NCBI GenBank assembly: GCA_002729695.1
Contig: PBYQ01000009.1
Coordinates: forward strand, 27,968-91,967
DNA length: 64,000 bases
Source of the DNA: Citromicrobium sp.
GTDB taxonomy: Bacteria; Pseudomonadota; Alphaproteobacteria; Sphingomonadales; Sphingomonadaceae
Direction of reading: 5' to 3'
Shown here: piece by piece, positions 8,821 through 18,195 of the stretch
How positions within the stretch are numbered: the stretch's first letter is position 1
How the letters are laid out: each line of letters starts with the position of its first letter
Made by a program: the position numbers and the translations under genes
Notes under the pieces: generated by a model
The model's database searches: none
Seen by the model: the letters and a program-made list of their open reading frames with translations, nothing else
What the model was told of the DNA's origin: nothing

Positions 8821-8911
8821 TCGTCACCCCGGACCAGTTCCGGGGGCGGTGCTTCTTTGGTGCTACTGCCAAGGATAAGAAGCCCTGTCCCGGATCAAGT
8901 CCGGGACGACT
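8821..8911. repeat. Repeat family C, inverted-repeat element
   Basis: The left arm TCGTCACCCCGGACCAGTTC continues CGGGGG (8821-8846). The right arm CCTGTCCCGGATCAAGTCCG continues GGACGACT (8884-8911). Each arm is itself palindromic around CCGGA...TCCGG. A short TTCTT-TGG/CCA-AGGATAAGAA hairpin lies between them. The element occupies the spacer between rpmE and the convergent oxygenase gene. Similar CCGGACttgaTCCGG repeats are common between alphaproteobacterial genes. Confidence 0.7.
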
Positions 8912-8949
8912 CGGCGAGAAGGCGATCCGCGCACCGTGTCAGCCGGCCA

Positions 8950-9591
8950 TCACCCCCAAGGCCGCTCGCGATACCACTTGGTAATCACGTACTTGGTGCC
9001 TTTGCGCACCTTCATTCCGTGGTGCATCGTGTTGGGGTTGATGGACTGGTCGGGCCGCCGGTTGTTCCAGCACACCAGCTTGCCCGTTTCGGGCTGGAAG
9101 CTTTTCTTGACCACCTTGAAGCGGGTCGCGCCGCCGGCTTCGGGTTCGTTGAGGTAGATCATGAAAGTCCAGGTCCGCTGGCCGGCGACCGCGCAGTATT
9201 TCTCCCAGTCGTCGCCGCCGGGATTGAAATAGTCGCAGTGCGGCTTGAACTCCTGGCCGACGGCATAGCGTTGCCCCTGCAGGGGCTCGCCATGCATGGG
9301 GTCGATCCCCGATATGCTCGCCAGCATCGCGTCGAGCCGCTGCGTGCGCGGGTCGTCCATCGGCAGGTCGCAGGTCTCGCTCGTGCGGAAGGTGTCGTCC
9401 CCATAATGATCGGCCAGCGTCGAGGGACGGCGCTTGGCATCGATCATCGTGACCAGCTCCGCGCAGAAATCGGGATCGAGGAAATCGCGCATCTGAAGCA
9501 GTTCGAGCTTGGGAAAAGGAAGCCGTTGCATGCCCTTGGCTGCAAGTTCCTTCGCGTCGGATTCGCCGGGGTCGCGCATGACATTCTTCAT
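8950..9591 (-). CDS. 2-oxoglutarate/Fe(II) oxygenase, prolyl 4-hydroxylase type
   Basis: The 213-residue protein carries a P4H-like double-stranded beta-helix. The iron ligands are visible as H118 and D120 in FKPHCDYFNPGG, and the distal His (H190 or H191) in NTMHHGMKVRKGTKYV, with K200 as the likely 2-oxoglutarate anchor. There is no signal peptide, so the enzyme is cytosolic. The family hydroxylates proline or other residues on proteins; the substrate cannot be told from sequence. The gene stands alone, convergent with rpmE and divergent from tRNA-His. A later start at M5 is possible. Confidence 0.85.
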   Translation of the reverse strand: MKNVMRDPGESDAKELAAKGMQRLPFPKLELLQMRDFLDPDFCAELVTMIDAKRRPSTLADHYGDDTFRTSETCDLPMDDPRTQRLDAMLASISGIDPMHGEPLQGQRYAVGQEFKPHCDYFNPGGDDWEKYCAVAGQRTWTFMIYLNEPEAGGATRFKVVKKSFQPETGKLVCWNNRRPDQSINPNTMHHGMKVRKGTKYVITKWYRERPWG

Positions 9592-9713
9592 GCGCGATGG
9601 ATTACGCGATTCGCAAGCCGCGTAACAATCCTGCGCAAGAGAGCTTCAAACGAGGATTTCACTTCCCATTTGCCCTCTCTCGTGCAAGCGAATAATGCGC
9701 TGCCGTTCCGCAC

Positions 9714-9741
9714 TTGACGCGGCGATTCGTGCGCGTAACTG
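9714..9741 (+). promoter_or_regulatory. Likely sigma-70 promoter for tRNA-His
   Basis: TTGACG (9714-9719) is separated by 16 bases from TAACTG (9736-9741), 35 bases before the tRNA. The -35 box is good and the -10 box moderate. Confidence 0.4.
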
Positions 9742-9775
9742 CCACCCCCCTTGGCGTGGCTGCGCCGGGGCATAT

Positions 9776-9853
9776 GGCGATCGTAGCTCAGTTGGTTAGA
9801 GCGCCGGTTTGTGGTACCGGAGGGCGGGGGTTCGAGACCCCTCGATCGCCCCA
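9776..9853 (+). tRNA. tRNA-His (GTG)
   Basis: The full cloverleaf folds. The acceptor includes the extra G-1 (9776) paired with C73 (9850), a hallmark of tRNA-His. The anticodon loop TTGTGGT between stems CCGGT and ACCGG gives anticodon GTG. The T-arm is GGGGG-TTCGAGA-CCCCT, and CCA is encoded at 9851-9853. Confidence 0.97.
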
Positions 9854-9911
9854 TTTGCTCCCGAGGCCCGGTCAGCCAGCAACACTGGCTGCGAGGGCAT
9901 CTGCAATTCCC

Positions 9912-10976
9912 ATGAACGCGTTCTGGACCCAGCCCGATTTCGACGACCATGAGGTCGTTCATTTCGTTCATGACGACAAGAGCGGGCTGACCGCGATTAT
10001 CGCTCTCCACTCGACCCACCTCGGCCCGGCTGCGGGTGGCACGCGCTTCTGGCACTATGCAGAACCCGGCGCCGCGATGCGCGACGCGCTGCGTTTGAGC
10101 CGCGGGATGAGCTACAAGAACGCGATGGCCGGCCTCCCCATGGGTGGCGGCAAGGCCGTCATCCTGGCCGGTGAAGACCGCCGCAAGACGCCCGAGATGC
10201 TCGCGGCATTCGGCAAGGCGGTCGATGGGCTTGGCGGCAAGTACGTGACCGCCGAGGACGTCGGCATCACCGTCGCCGATATGGTCGCCGTTCACCAGCA
10301 GACCGAATTTGTTTCCGGCCTGCCGGTCGAAGAAGGCGAGGCGGGTGGAAACCCCGGCCCGTTCACCGCGCTCGGCATTTACCTCGGCATCAAGGCTGCG
10401 GTGAAGCACAAGCTTGGTCGCGACACCGTGGAAGGTGTTCACGTGGCGATGCAGGGCGTCGGCAGCGTGGGAGGAGGTGTCGCTCGCCTGCTCGCTAAGG
10501 ACGGTGCAAAGCTTACGCTGGCCGATATCGCCGCCGATGAGGTGCAGGCGCTTGGCCAGGAACTGGGTGCCGATGTGGTTGCGCCCGATGCGATCATGTC
10601 GGTTGCGTGCGACGTCTTCAGCCCCAACGCTCTGGGTGCGACGCTGGACGAAGCGGGCATCGCGCGGCTCGATTGCTCGATCGTCGCAGGCGGTGCGAAC
10701 AACCAGCTCGCGCGCCCCGAAAATGGTGCGATGCTGGCCGAGCGCGGTATCCTCTACGCACCTGATTACGTCATCAACGCTGGCGGCATCATCAGCGTGA
10801 CGATGGAATACCTGTGCCGCCGCGACGATGCGCCGTGCGACATCAACGAGGTGCGCAAGCGGATCGCGCTGATCCCCGAACGGCTGAGCAAGATCTGGCA
10901 GGACAGCGAAGCCACCGGATCGTCGCCCGACCGGGTTGCCGATGCGATGGCCCAGAAGCTGATCGGACGCGGCTGA
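9912..10976 (+). CDS. Glu/Leu/Phe/Val dehydrogenase (branched-chain amino-acid type)
   Basis: The 354-residue protein is an NAD-dependent amino-acid dehydrogenase that oxidatively deaminates an L-amino acid to its 2-oxo acid. The substrate-binding block holds the catalytic Lys in GLPMGGGKAVI, after the Gly-rich GPAAGGTRFW. The C-terminal Rossmann motif is AMQGVGSVGGGVARLL. The length (about 350) fits leucine, valine or phenylalanine dehydrogenases rather than the 420-450 of glutamate dehydrogenases. Frame is open upstream through the tRNA gene, so ATG 9912 (MNAFWTQPDF) is the right start. The ccm genes follow 81 bp downstream, but a functional link is not obvious. Which amino acid is preferred cannot be decided from the sequence. 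Confidence 0.88.
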   Translation: MNAFWTQPDFDDHEVVHFVHDDKSGLTAIIALHSTHLGPAAGGTRFWHYAEPGAAMRDALRLSRGMSYKNAMAGLPMGGGKAVILAGEDRRKTPEMLAAFGKAVDGLGGKYVTAEDVGITVADMVAVHQQTEFVSGLPVEEGEAGGNPGPFTALGIYLGIKAAVKHKLGRDTVEGVHVAMQGVGSVGGGVARLLAKDGAKLTLADIAADEVQALGQELGADVVAPDAIMSVACDVFSPNALGATLDEAGIARLDCSIVAGGANNQLARPENGAMLAERGILYAPDYVINAGGIISVTMEYLCRRDDAPCDINEVRKRIALIPERLSKIWQDSEATGSSPDRVADAMAQKLIGRG

Positions 10977-11057
10977 CCGCACACTCGAGCCGGGCATTTC
11001 CTGCCACGAATCCTTGCACCGCGCCCGTGCGAGCGGCATAGGAACGGGCGATAAAAA

Positions 11058-11786
11058 ATGCATGGTTTTGCCAATCCTCGACGGTTTTTGAGCCTCGCGA
11101 AGACGCTGACGCCGATTTTGCTTGCCGTTGGCCTGCTGACCTCGGCCGGGGCGGTCGTCTGGGGGCTGTTCGTGACCCCGCCGGACCGCCTGATGGGCGA
11201 GACCGTGCGGATCATCTTCATTCACGTGCCGACCGCGTGGCTCGGCATGGCCGGCTGGATGACGATCGCCGGGTCGAGCCTCGCCTTCATTGTCTGGCGT
11301 CATCCGCTGGCCGCTCTTGCAGCGCGCGCAGCGGCGATCCCAGGGCTGGTCTTCACCGCGCTGTGCCTGATCACCGGATCGATCTGGGGGCGGCCCACCT
11401 GGGGAACCTGGTGGGTGTGGGATGGGCGGCTGACCAGCATGCTGGTGCTGTTCTTTCTCTACCTCGCCTATATTGCGCTGTCGCAGGCGGTCGATCGCGA
11501 GGGGGCCTCTGCCAGGCTGCCAGCTATCTTCGGACTGGTCGGGGCGGTCAACGTTCCGATCATCAACCGTTCGGTCGTGTGGTGGAACTCGCTGCATCAG
11601 CCACCCAGCATTACCACCGGAGGCAGCAGTATTGACGGCGCGTTCCTGTGGCCGATGCTGATTGCGCTGCTCGGATTTACCTGCCTGTTCGCCGCGACCA
11701 TGCTGATGAACATGCGCGCATTGCTGGCGCAGGCGCAGGCCGAGGCGCGATTGCGTCGCCGCGCGATGGAGGCGGAACCCGCATGA
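11058..11786 (+). CDS. ccmC: Heme exporter/handling protein CcmC
   Basis: CcmC is an inner-membrane protein that presents heme to CcmE for cytochrome c maturation. The 242-residue sequence has six hydrophobic segments and the family's periplasmic tryptophan-rich motif WGRPTWGTWWVWDGRLTS, which with flanking histidines (for example in IFIHVPTAW and NSLHQPPSI) binds heme. It opens a tightly packed run ccmC-D-E-F-G-H-I in which almost every junction is an overlap of stop and start. The ABC subunits ccmA and ccmB, often just upstream, are not in the window. Confidence 0.95.
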   Translation: MHGFANPRRFLSLAKTLTPILLAVGLLTSAGAVVWGLFVTPPDRLMGETVRIIFIHVPTAWLGMAGWMTIAGSSLAFIVWRHPLAALAARAAAIPGLVFTALCLITGSIWGRPTWGTWWVWDGRLTSMLVLFFLYLAYIALSQAVDREGASARLPAIFGLVGAVNVPIINRSVVWWNSLHQPPSITTGGSSIDGAFLWPMLIALLGFTCLFAATMLMNMRALLAQAQAEARLRRRAMEAEPA

Positions 11787-11938
11787 TGCGCGAAGCGCTC
11801 TCGCAGTGGGACTACGTGATTGCGGCCTACGCGATCGCGGTGCCCGCCATTGCCGCATTGATCGTCTTCAGCTGGCTGCGGATGCGCCGGGCCGAGCGTG
11901 CGCGTGATGCCGCTCGCAAGAAGGGGCGCGGCGAATGA
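11783..11938 (+). CDS. ccmD: Heme exporter protein D (CcmD)
   Basis: This 51-residue single-span membrane protein starts MMREALSQWDYVIAAYAIAV and ends with an Arg/Lys-rich tail facing the cytoplasm. The Tyr-containing start of the helix and basic tail are typical of CcmD, which helps release holo-CcmE from CcmC. It overlaps the ccmC stop (ATGA) and its own TGA overlaps the ccmE start. Position in the operon is the strongest evidence, because CcmD proteins are poorly conserved. Confidence 0.88.
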   Translation: MMREALSQWDYVIAAYAIAVPAIAALIVFSWLRMRRAERARDAARKKGRGE

Positions 11939-12399
11939 GTGGCCTTGCTCCCAAACACCAGCGGCTGGTGCTGGTTTCGGTTGCGATGGTGGTGCTTATC
12001 GTGGCCGGACTGCTCGCCGCGTGGGGACTGCGCAGCCAGGCGGACTATTTCTACCTGCCCGAAGACATTGCCGCTAAACCGCCCGAGCCGGGCCGCGCAA
12101 TCCGCCTGGGTGGGATGGTGCAACGTGGATCGCTGCGTACGCTGCCCGATGGTGTGACGATCGCCTTCAACGTCACCGGGCGAGAGGGAAATGCCGTGCC
12201 CGTGACCTATCGCGGCATCGTGCCCGACCTGTTCGTCGAAGGATCGGGGGTCATCGCCAATGGCAGGCTGATGCCCGGCGGGACCTTCGAAGCGGAGACG
12301 CTGCTCGCCAAGCACGATGAGAATTATACCCCGCGCGAACTTGAGGGCTTGAGCGACGCCGAGGCGCACGAGGTTCTGGAAAAGAGCGTCGATCAGTGA
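11935..12399 (+). CDS. ccmE: Periplasmic heme chaperone CcmE
   Basis: CcmE carries heme covalently bound to a histidine and passes it to CcmF. The 154-residue protein has one N-terminal membrane anchor (about residues 11-32) and a periplasmic OB-fold. The heme-binding His is H127 in LLAKHDENYTP, with the conserved Tyr four residues later. This is the classical His variant, not the Cys variant of some archaea and deltaproteobacteria. The start overlaps ccmD. Confidence 0.96.
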   Translation: MSGLAPKHQRLVLVSVAMVVLIVAGLLAAWGLRSQADYFYLPEDIAAKPPEPGRAIRLGGMVQRGSLRTLPDGVTIAFNVTGREGNAVPVTYRGIVPDLFVEGSGVIANGRLMPGGTFEAETLLAKHDENYTPRELEGLSDAEAHEVLEKSVDQ

Positions 12400-12415
12400 A
12401 CAAGGCTGCGGACCA

Positions 12416-14374
12416 ATGATCGCCGAGATCGGCCTCGCCGCCCTGTGGCTCGCCGCAGGGCTCTGTCTGCTGCAATTCATTGCGGGTGCGATTGGCGCGC
12501 GCGGCGATGAGCAGGGGCCGGTGAGCGCGCTGGTTCGCCCCGCCGCGATTGTTCAGGCGCTGTTGTTGGTCGTCTCGTTCGTCTGCCTGCTTTGGGTTTT
12601 CGCCGTGACCGACCTGTCGGTTGCGCTGGTGGCGGCAAACAGCCATGCGGACAAGCCGCTGGTCTACCGGATATCGGGTGCCTGGGGGAATCACGAGGGG
12701 TCGATGCTACTGTGGGTCACGATCCTAGGCCTGTGCAGCGCGTTGATCGCAAGTCTCGAACGGCGAATGGACGCACGCTTCGTGAAGACGGCGCTGGCGG
12801 CGCAGGGCTTTGTCGCGCTGGGGTTCTTCGCCTTCCTGCTGCTGTCCTCCAATCCCTTCGCCCGGCTCAATCCGCCCGCCGAATTCGGGGCCGGGCTCAA
12901 TCCGCTGCTGCAGGATATCGGCCTCGCGCTGCATCCGCCCACGCTCTACGTCGGCTATGTCGGCCTCTCTGTCGCGTTCAGCTTCGTCGTTGCGGGCTTG
13001 GTGACCCGGCAGGCGGGGCCCGAACTGGCGCGCGCCATGCGCCCTTGGGTGCTCGCTGCCTGGATATCGCTGACGCTCGGTATCGCGGCGGGCAGCTATT
13101 GGGCCTATTACGAACTGGGCTGGGGCGGTTGGTGGTTCTGGGACCCCGTTGAAAACGCCTCGCTCATGCCGTGGCTTGCAGCGACTGCGTTGCTTCATTC
13201 GATCGGGGTGCTTGCGGCGCGCGATGCGCTGCGCACATGGACGATCATGCTGGGCGTCGTGGCCTTCTCCATGAGCATGGTGGGCACCTTCCTCGTGCGC
13301 TCGGGCATCCTGACCAGCGTCCACGCCTTTGCCGTCGATCCTGAGCGCGGGGCTTTCATCCTCGGCCTGCTGACGATCTATATCGGCGGAGCATTTGCAC
13401 TGTTCGCCTTGCGGGCAGGCGCGCTGGCAGAAGGCAAGCGCTTCGTCGCGCTGAGCCGCGAGGGTGCTCTGGTGTTCAACAATGTGATGCTCAGCGCGAT
13501 CCTGGCGGTGGTGTTGCTGGGCACGCTGTATCCGCTGCTTTCCGAAGCATTGGGCACCCGCGTTTCGATCGGGCCGCCTTACTACAATCCGGTCACCGCC
13601 GTGTTCGCCGTGCCGATGCTGCTGGTGCTGGCGGTCGGCCCCCTGCTCAGGTGGAGGCGCGACCGGATCAGCCGCATCGCAGCGCCGCTGGTGCTGGTAG
13701 GGGTCGTGCTGGCCGCGTCGGTCATCGCGGTCGTCGCCTTTAGCGGAGCGGGCGTGCTGCCGACGATCGGCCTTGCACTCGCGGTAACCTTGGCCGTGGC
13801 GAGCTGGCTGCCGCTGATGGGCCGCAATCCGCGCCGCGTGCCGCTGGCCCTGTGGGGATCGATGCTGGCGCATTTCGGCGTCGCGGTCAGCCTCGCCGGG
13901 ATGGCGAGCGAAAGCGCCTTTTCGACCGAACGACTGGTCGCGGTGCGCAGTGGCGACACCGTCGAAGTCGGCCCGTTCACGGCGACGCTCGGCGCGGTCG
14001 AGCCGGTGGCGGGCCCGAACTGGACCGCGCTGGAGGCGCGCATCGCGATCGCTGGAGAGGGTGTGGATACCGTATTGCGTCCACAGTCGCGCACCTTCAC
14101 CGATCCACCGCAGAACACCAGCGAGGCCGCGCTGCTGACCCGCTGGAACGGCCAGCTGTATGCGATTCTCGGCGATGCGGCAGGCGAGGGACGCTGGCAG
14201 CTTCGGCTGTGGTGGAAGCCCTTCGTCACCCTGATCTGGTACGGTGGGGTGCTGATTGCGCTTGGCGGATTGCTCGCCCTGCTCGGGCATCTGCGCTCCG
14301 GCGTTCGGCGGGCGCGGATTGGCGAGGCGATTGCGCAGCGCCGCGCCGACCGTGAGAGCGAGGCTGCGGCATGA
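12416..14374 (+). CDS. ccmF: Heme lyase subunit CcmF
   Basis: CcmF is the large membrane component of the cytochrome c heme lyase that takes heme from CcmE and attaches it to CxxCH motifs. The 652-residue product has many membrane spans. The tryptophan-rich heme motif is GWGGWWFWDPVENASLMPW. Other family blocks are GAWGNHEGSMLLWV and LHPPTLYVGYVG. The start lies 16 bases after ccmE and its end overlaps the ccmG start by 4 bases (ATGA). Confidence 0.97.
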   Translation: MIAEIGLAALWLAAGLCLLQFIAGAIGARGDEQGPVSALVRPAAIVQALLLVVSFVCLLWVFAVTDLSVALVAANSHADKPLVYRISGAWGNHEGSMLLWVTILGLCSALIASLERRMDARFVKTALAAQGFVALGFFAFLLLSSNPFARLNPPAEFGAGLNPLLQDIGLALHPPTLYVGYVGLSVAFSFVVAGLVTRQAGPELARAMRPWVLAAWISLTLGIAAGSYWAYYELGWGGWWFWDPVENASLMPWLAATALLHSIGVLAARDALRTWTIMLGVVAFSMSMVGTFLVRSGILTSVHAFAVDPERGAFILGLLTIYIGGAFALFALRAGALAEGKRFVALSREGALVFNNVMLSAILAVVLLGTLYPLLSEALGTRVSIGPPYYNPVTAVFAVPMLLVLAVGPLLRWRRDRISRIAAPLVLVGVVLAASVIAVVAFSGAGVLPTIGLALAVTLAVASWLPLMGRNPRRVPLALWGSMLAHFGVAVSLAGMASESAFSTERLVAVRSGDTVEVGPFTATLGAVEPVAGPNWTALEARIAIAGEGVDTVLRPQSRTFTDPPQNTSEAALLTRWNGQLYAILGDAAGEGRWQLRLWWKPFVTLIWYGGVLIALGGLLALLGHLRSGVRRARIGEAIAQRRADRESEAAA

Positions 14375-14898
14375 AGCGGCTCTGGCTGATCCTCCCGCTG
14401 GCCCTGTTCGGGCTCTTCATCGGACTTGCGGCGTACCAGATGACGCAGCCGAAGGACGAATTCGTCCGCAGCACGATGATCGGCAAGCCGCTGCCAGCCT
14501 TCGACCTTCCCGGGGAGACGGAGGACGCGCCGCGCCTCACCTCGCAGATGTTTGCCGACGGCACACCGCGCTTGCTCAACGTATGGGCGACCTGGTGCCT
14601 GCCCTGCATCGCCGAGGCCCCGCAGCTCGACGCTCTCGCCAAGCGCGGGGTGCCGATCGTCGGTGTTGCGATCCGCGACGAACCGGAGGCGATTGCCCAG
14701 TTCCTCGACCGGTACGGGAACCCTTACTCGGCCATCGCGCGTGACGATATTGCCGAACTACAGCTCGCGCTGGGCTCTTCCGGCGTGCCCGAGACCTTCG
14801 TCATCGATGGCAAGGGCGTGATCCGCTACCAGCACATCGGGGACATTCGGGCGGACAATATCGACGAGATCTACGCCGAGTGGGAGAAGGCGCGATGA
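14371..14898 (+). CDS. ccmG: Thiol:disulfide oxidoreductase CcmG/DsbE
   Basis: CcmG is a membrane-anchored periplasmic thioredoxin that keeps apocytochrome cysteines reduced before heme attachment. The 175-residue protein has a signal anchor (residues 3-22) and a thioredoxin fold with active site WCLPC (C76 and C79) in NVWATWCLPC, plus the cis-Pro in GVPETFVID. Both ends overlap neighbours in the ccm run. Confidence 0.95.
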   Translation: MKRLWLILPLALFGLFIGLAAYQMTQPKDEFVRSTMIGKPLPAFDLPGETEDAPRLTSQMFADGTPRLLNVWATWCLPCIAEAPQLDALAKRGVPIVGVAIRDEPEAIAQFLDRYGNPYSAIARDDIAELQLALGSSGVPETFVIDGKGVIRYQHIGDIRADNIDEIYAEWEKAR

Positions 14899-15311
14899 TC
14901 CTGGCCGCCGCCCTGCTGGCGCTCGCAGCGCCCGCGACGCCGCCTGCGATCGGAGCAGGGCAGACGGTGTCCTCCGCTCCGCTGGCCGATACGCAGCTCG
15001 CCGATCCGGTGGCCGAGGCAAAGGCGCAGGCCCTGATGGAGGAATTGCGCTGCCTGACCTGCCAGTCGCAATCCATCGCCGACAGCAACGCGCCTATGGC
15101 GGGCGACATGCGCCATCAGGTGCGTAGCCGCATCGCCGCGGGCGAGGAGCCTGAGCAAGTGCGGGCATGGCTGGTCGAACGCTACGGCGATTACGTCACG
15201 TTCCGCCCCGGTTTCGACTGGGCTACCTGGCCGCTCTACGCGCTGCCATTGCTGTTCATCCTCGTGGCCGGTGTGCTGCTGTTCAGGCGGATCGGGAGGG
15301 GCGGCGAATGA
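14895..15311 (+). CDS. ccmH: Cytochrome c-type biogenesis protein CcmH
   Basis: CcmH holds reduced apocytochrome c for the heme lyase. The redox motif LRCLTCQSQSIADSNAPMA has the family's CxxC. A signal peptide precedes it and one membrane helix (YALPLLFILVAGVLLF) follows. The 138-residue product starts at ATG 14895, overlapping the ccmG stop as ATGA, the pattern seen throughout this operon; a GTG at 14880 in the same frame is less likely. The stop overlaps the next gene. Confidence 0.93.
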   Translation: MILAAALLALAAPATPPAIGAGQTVSSAPLADTQLADPVAEAKAQALMEELRCLTCQSQSIADSNAPMAGDMRHQVRSRIAAGEEPEQVRAWLVERYGDYVTFRPGFDWATWPLYALPLLFILVAGVLLFRRIGRGGE

Positions 15312-16024
15312 TCGGGGTCTGGATCGCCATCGCAATCCTCGCGCTGGCCGCCTTCGGGGTGGCGATGCTGCTCGCCGGCGAAGGTCGGCAGGTGTGGACG
15401 CTGCTCGCCTCCGCGCTGGTTTTCGCGCTTGCGGGTTATGCCTGGCAGGGCCGCCCCGGTCTGCCCGACGAGCCGCGACAGGCGAATCGCGAAATCTCGC
15501 CCACGGGCGATGCGCTGATCGAGACGCGGCGAGCGTTCTACAATGCAGAAGGTATCCTTCCCTCGCGGTTCGTGATTACCGCGGACGGGTTTTCGCGCCG
15601 CGGCCAGCATGTCGATGCGGCGGGCCTGCTGCGCAACGGCGTGGACGAGAATCCGAAGGACGGCGAGGCGTGGCTCGCGCTCGGGAACGCGCTGACCGAA
15701 CATACGCAGGGCCGGGTGACGCCACCTGTGGTCTACGCGTTCGAGCGTGCCCGTCAGGAATCGCCGGGCAATCCGGCTCCGGACTATTTTCGCGGGCTTA
15801 TCGCGCTGCGTTCGGGTCAGCTTGGCGAGGCGCGCGACCTCTGGGCCAAGGCGCTGGATGAGGCGACCGACGATGCGCGCGGGCGCGAATATGTCGCGCA
15901 GCAATTGCAGCGCCTCGACGGAGTGATTTCGGTGCTTGGCGAGCGGCAGGGGCAGCCGGCAATGCCTCCTTCCCCCGCAACGCCGCCCTCTGGGCCCGAA
16001 CAGGGCCCGGTACCCGCGCGCTGA
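15308..16024 (+). CDS. CcmI-like TPR protein of cytochrome c maturation
   Basis: The 238-residue protein has two N-terminal membrane spans (about residues 2-22 and 30-47) and a soluble part with tetratricopeptide-like helices (GLLRNGVDENPKDGEAWLAL; YFRGLIALRSGQLGEARDLW). CcmI, or the C-terminal half of E. coli CcmH, has this plan and chaperones apocytochromes through their C-terminal helix. It is shorter than Rhodobacter CcmI (over 400). The start ATG overlaps the ccmH stop. The C-terminus is Pro-rich. It is the last gene of the ccm run. Confidence 0.85.
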   Translation: MIGVWIAIAILALAAFGVAMLLAGEGRQVWTLLASALVFALAGYAWQGRPGLPDEPRQANREISPTGDALIETRRAFYNAEGILPSRFVITADGFSRRGQHVDAAGLLRNGVDENPKDGEAWLALGNALTEHTQGRVTPPVVYAFERARQESPGNPAPDYFRGLIALRSGQLGEARDLWAKALDEATDDARGREYVAQQLQRLDGVISVLGERQGQPAMPPSPATPPSGPEQGPVPAR

Positions 16025-16143
16025 GCGCCTAGAAGCGATGTTGCACTTGCACACAGGCACTGCTAACCGCGCCCGTCGCACCCCGAAAACGCATTCGTGC
16101 GTTTCAGCAGGGTCCGCAACAGGTTGATCATCGCGAAGAATAT

Positions 16144-18072
16144 ATGAGCGGAGCTTCCGTACAGCCGGGCCTGGCACCTGAGAAATTCACCGAGTCCCAC
16201 TCGACCGGCTCCAAAGCCGCGCTCGCAGTTGGCGCGGTCGGCGTCGTCTTCGGCGACATCGGGACCAGCCCCTTATACGCTTTTCGCGAAACCTTCCTGG
16301 GCGAACACAGCCTGACGATCGACAAGCTGCACATCTACGGTGTCGTCAGCCTGATCTTCTGGTCGATGACGCTCATCGTTTCGATCCAGTACGTCACCAT
16401 CCTGATGCGAGCAGACAACAAGGGGCAGGGCGGCACGCTGGCGCTGGTCGCGCTGCTGTCGCGCTATATCGGCAAGTCCCGCTGGGGTTTCCTGACGATC
16501 ATTCTGGGCGTGTTCGCGACCGCGCTGTTCTACGGCGACAGCATGATTACGCCCGCGATTTCCGTGCTTTCCGCGGTCGAGGGCCTGACCGTGGTCAATA
16601 CTGGGCTGGAGCCGCTGGTGATCCCCATCGCGCTCGTCTTGCTGGTGGGGCTGTTCCTGATCCAGCGGCGCGGTACGGCCGCCGTGGGCAAGCTCTTCGC
16701 GCCGATCATGATCGTCTATTTCAGCGTGATTGCGGTGCTCGGCACGATCCAGATCATCCAGAACCCGTATATCCTGCAGGCGCTGAACCCCTGGTATGCG
16801 GTGCAGTTCTTCCTGACCGACGGGTACATCGCCTTCCTCGCACTGGGTTCGGTGGTGCTGGCGGTCACGGGCTCGGAAGCGCTCTATTCGGACATGGGAC
16901 ACTTCGGTCGCGGCCCGATGCGGTTGAGCTGGTTCGGCTTCGTGATGCCTTGCCTGCTGCTCAACTATTTCGGGCAGGGCGCGATGATCGCGGCGATGGA
17001 TCCGGCCGAAACGCTCGAAGCGATGAAGAGCCCGTTCTTCGTCATGGCGCCCGACATGCTGCGCCTGCCGCTCGTCATCCTCGCCACTGCCGCCACCTTC
17101 ATTGCCAGCCAGGCCGTGATTTCGGGTGCGTTCTCGATCACTCACCAGGCGATCCAGCTGGGCTTCATCCCCCGCCTGTCGACCGAGCACACCAGCGCGA
17201 CCGAACGCGGGCAGATTTACATTCCCTTCGTCAACAACGTGCTGATGGTCTCGGTCATCTTGCTGGTCCTGATGTTCCAGTCCTCGACCAACCTCGCCAG
17301 CGCCTATGGTATCGCGGTGACCGGCGCGATGTTCATCGATACGCTGCTGATGGGCGTGCTGTTGCTCGCGGTGTGGCGCTGGAAGTGGTTCCTAGCCGTG
17401 CCTGTGCTGCTGCTGTTCATCTTTGTGGACGGTGCGTACTTCGCAGCGAACCTGCCCAAGGTGCCTTCGGGCGGCTGGTTCCCGCTGGTTGTCGGCGGCT
17501 TCGCATTCCTGCTGCTGACCACCTGGTCGCGCGGCCGCAAGCTGATGCGCGAACGGATGAGCGAGGTCGCGCTGCCGATTGAAATCTTCGCCAAGTCCGC
17601 GCAGAACAGCGCCACGCGCGTCCCCGGCACGGCCGTGTTCATGGCGTCGAGCACTGCCGGTGTGCCGAGCGCGCTGCTGCACAACATCAAGCACAACAAG
17701 GTGCTGCACGAACGCGTGGTGATCCTCACCGTCGAGATTCAGGACGTCCCCTACGTCAATCCGGAAGAGCGCTGCAATTTCACCGAGATCGGCGATGGCT
17801 TCTATCGTGCGGTCCTGCACTACGGCTTCATGGACGAAACCAACGTTCCCGAGGGACTCAAGCACATGAGCCGATGCGGCGGATCGTTCGACATGATGGA
17901 CACCAGTTTCTTCCTCAGCCGTCAGACGCTGCTGCCGGGCGACAAGCCGGGCATGCCCGTATGGCGGGAGAAAATCTTCAGCTGGATGCTGCGCAACGCG
18001 GCGAGTGCGATGGAGTTCTTCAGCCTGCCGACCAACCGCGTGGTCGAGCTGGGCTCGCAGGTGCGGATCTAA
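16144..18072 (+). CDS. kup: KUP-family potassium uptake protein
   Basis: Kup is a K+/H+ symporter of the inner membrane. The 642-residue sequence begins its conserved part with [19 protein letters not shown], the family hallmark in the first helix, followed by a second block [12 protein letters not shown]. About twelve membrane spans cover residues 25-450, and a soluble cytoplasmic tail of about 190 residues follows. No terminator is clear after it. The next gene encodes a K+/H+ antiporter, so uptake and efflux of potassium are side by side. Confidence 0.95.
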   Translation: MSGASVQPGLAPEKFTESHSTGSKAALAVGAVGVVFGDIGTSPLYAFRETFLGEHSLTIDKLHIYGVVSLIFWSMTLIVSIQYVTILMRADNKGQGGTLALVALLSRYIGKSRWGFLTIILGVFATALFYGDSMITPAISVLSAVEGLTVVNTGLEPLVIPIALVLLVGLFLIQRRGTAAVGKLFAPIMIVYFSVIAVLGTIQIIQNPYILQALNPWYAVQFFLTDGYIAFLALGSVVLAVTGSEALYSDMGHFGRGPMRLSWFGFVMPCLLLNYFGQGAMIAAMDPAETLEAMKSPFFVMAPDMLRLPLVILATAATFIASQAVISGAFSITHQAIQLGFIPRLSTEHTSATERGQIYIPFVNNVLMVSVILLVLMFQSSTNLASAYGIAVTGAMFIDTLLMGVLLLAVWRWKWFLAVPVLLLFIFVDGAYFAANLPKVPSGGWFPLVVGGFAFLLLTTWSRGRKLMRERMSEVALPIEIFAKSAQNSATRVPGTAVFMASSTAGVPSALLHNIKHNKVLHERVVILTVEIQDVPYVNPEERCNFTEIGDGFYRAVLHYGFMDETNVPEGLKHMSRCGGSFDMMDTSFFLSRQTLLPGDKPGMPVWREKIFSWMLRNAASAMEFFSLPTNRVVELGSQVRI

Positions 18073-18195
18073 CACCCTTCTTACTCCGGCCCGCGTGAGT
18101 GGACCGGGCGAAAATGCGCATCTGTCCGGCTGCAATCAGCCCGTCGCGCCCGGTTCGCCCTTGTCACATCGGCGCTGATCGTCTCTCAAGGCTCC

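Noticed and set aside
9588..11858. 756-codon open frame on the - strand across tRNA-His, the amino-acid dehydrogenase and ccmC
   Set aside because: It overlaps a tRNA gene and two convincing genes. The translation is Arg/His-rich shadow sequence with no recognisable motif, common in GC-rich DNA.
12725..14290. 521-codon open frame opposite ccmF
   Set aside because: It is the antisense shadow of ccmF and has no ribosome-binding site or domain.
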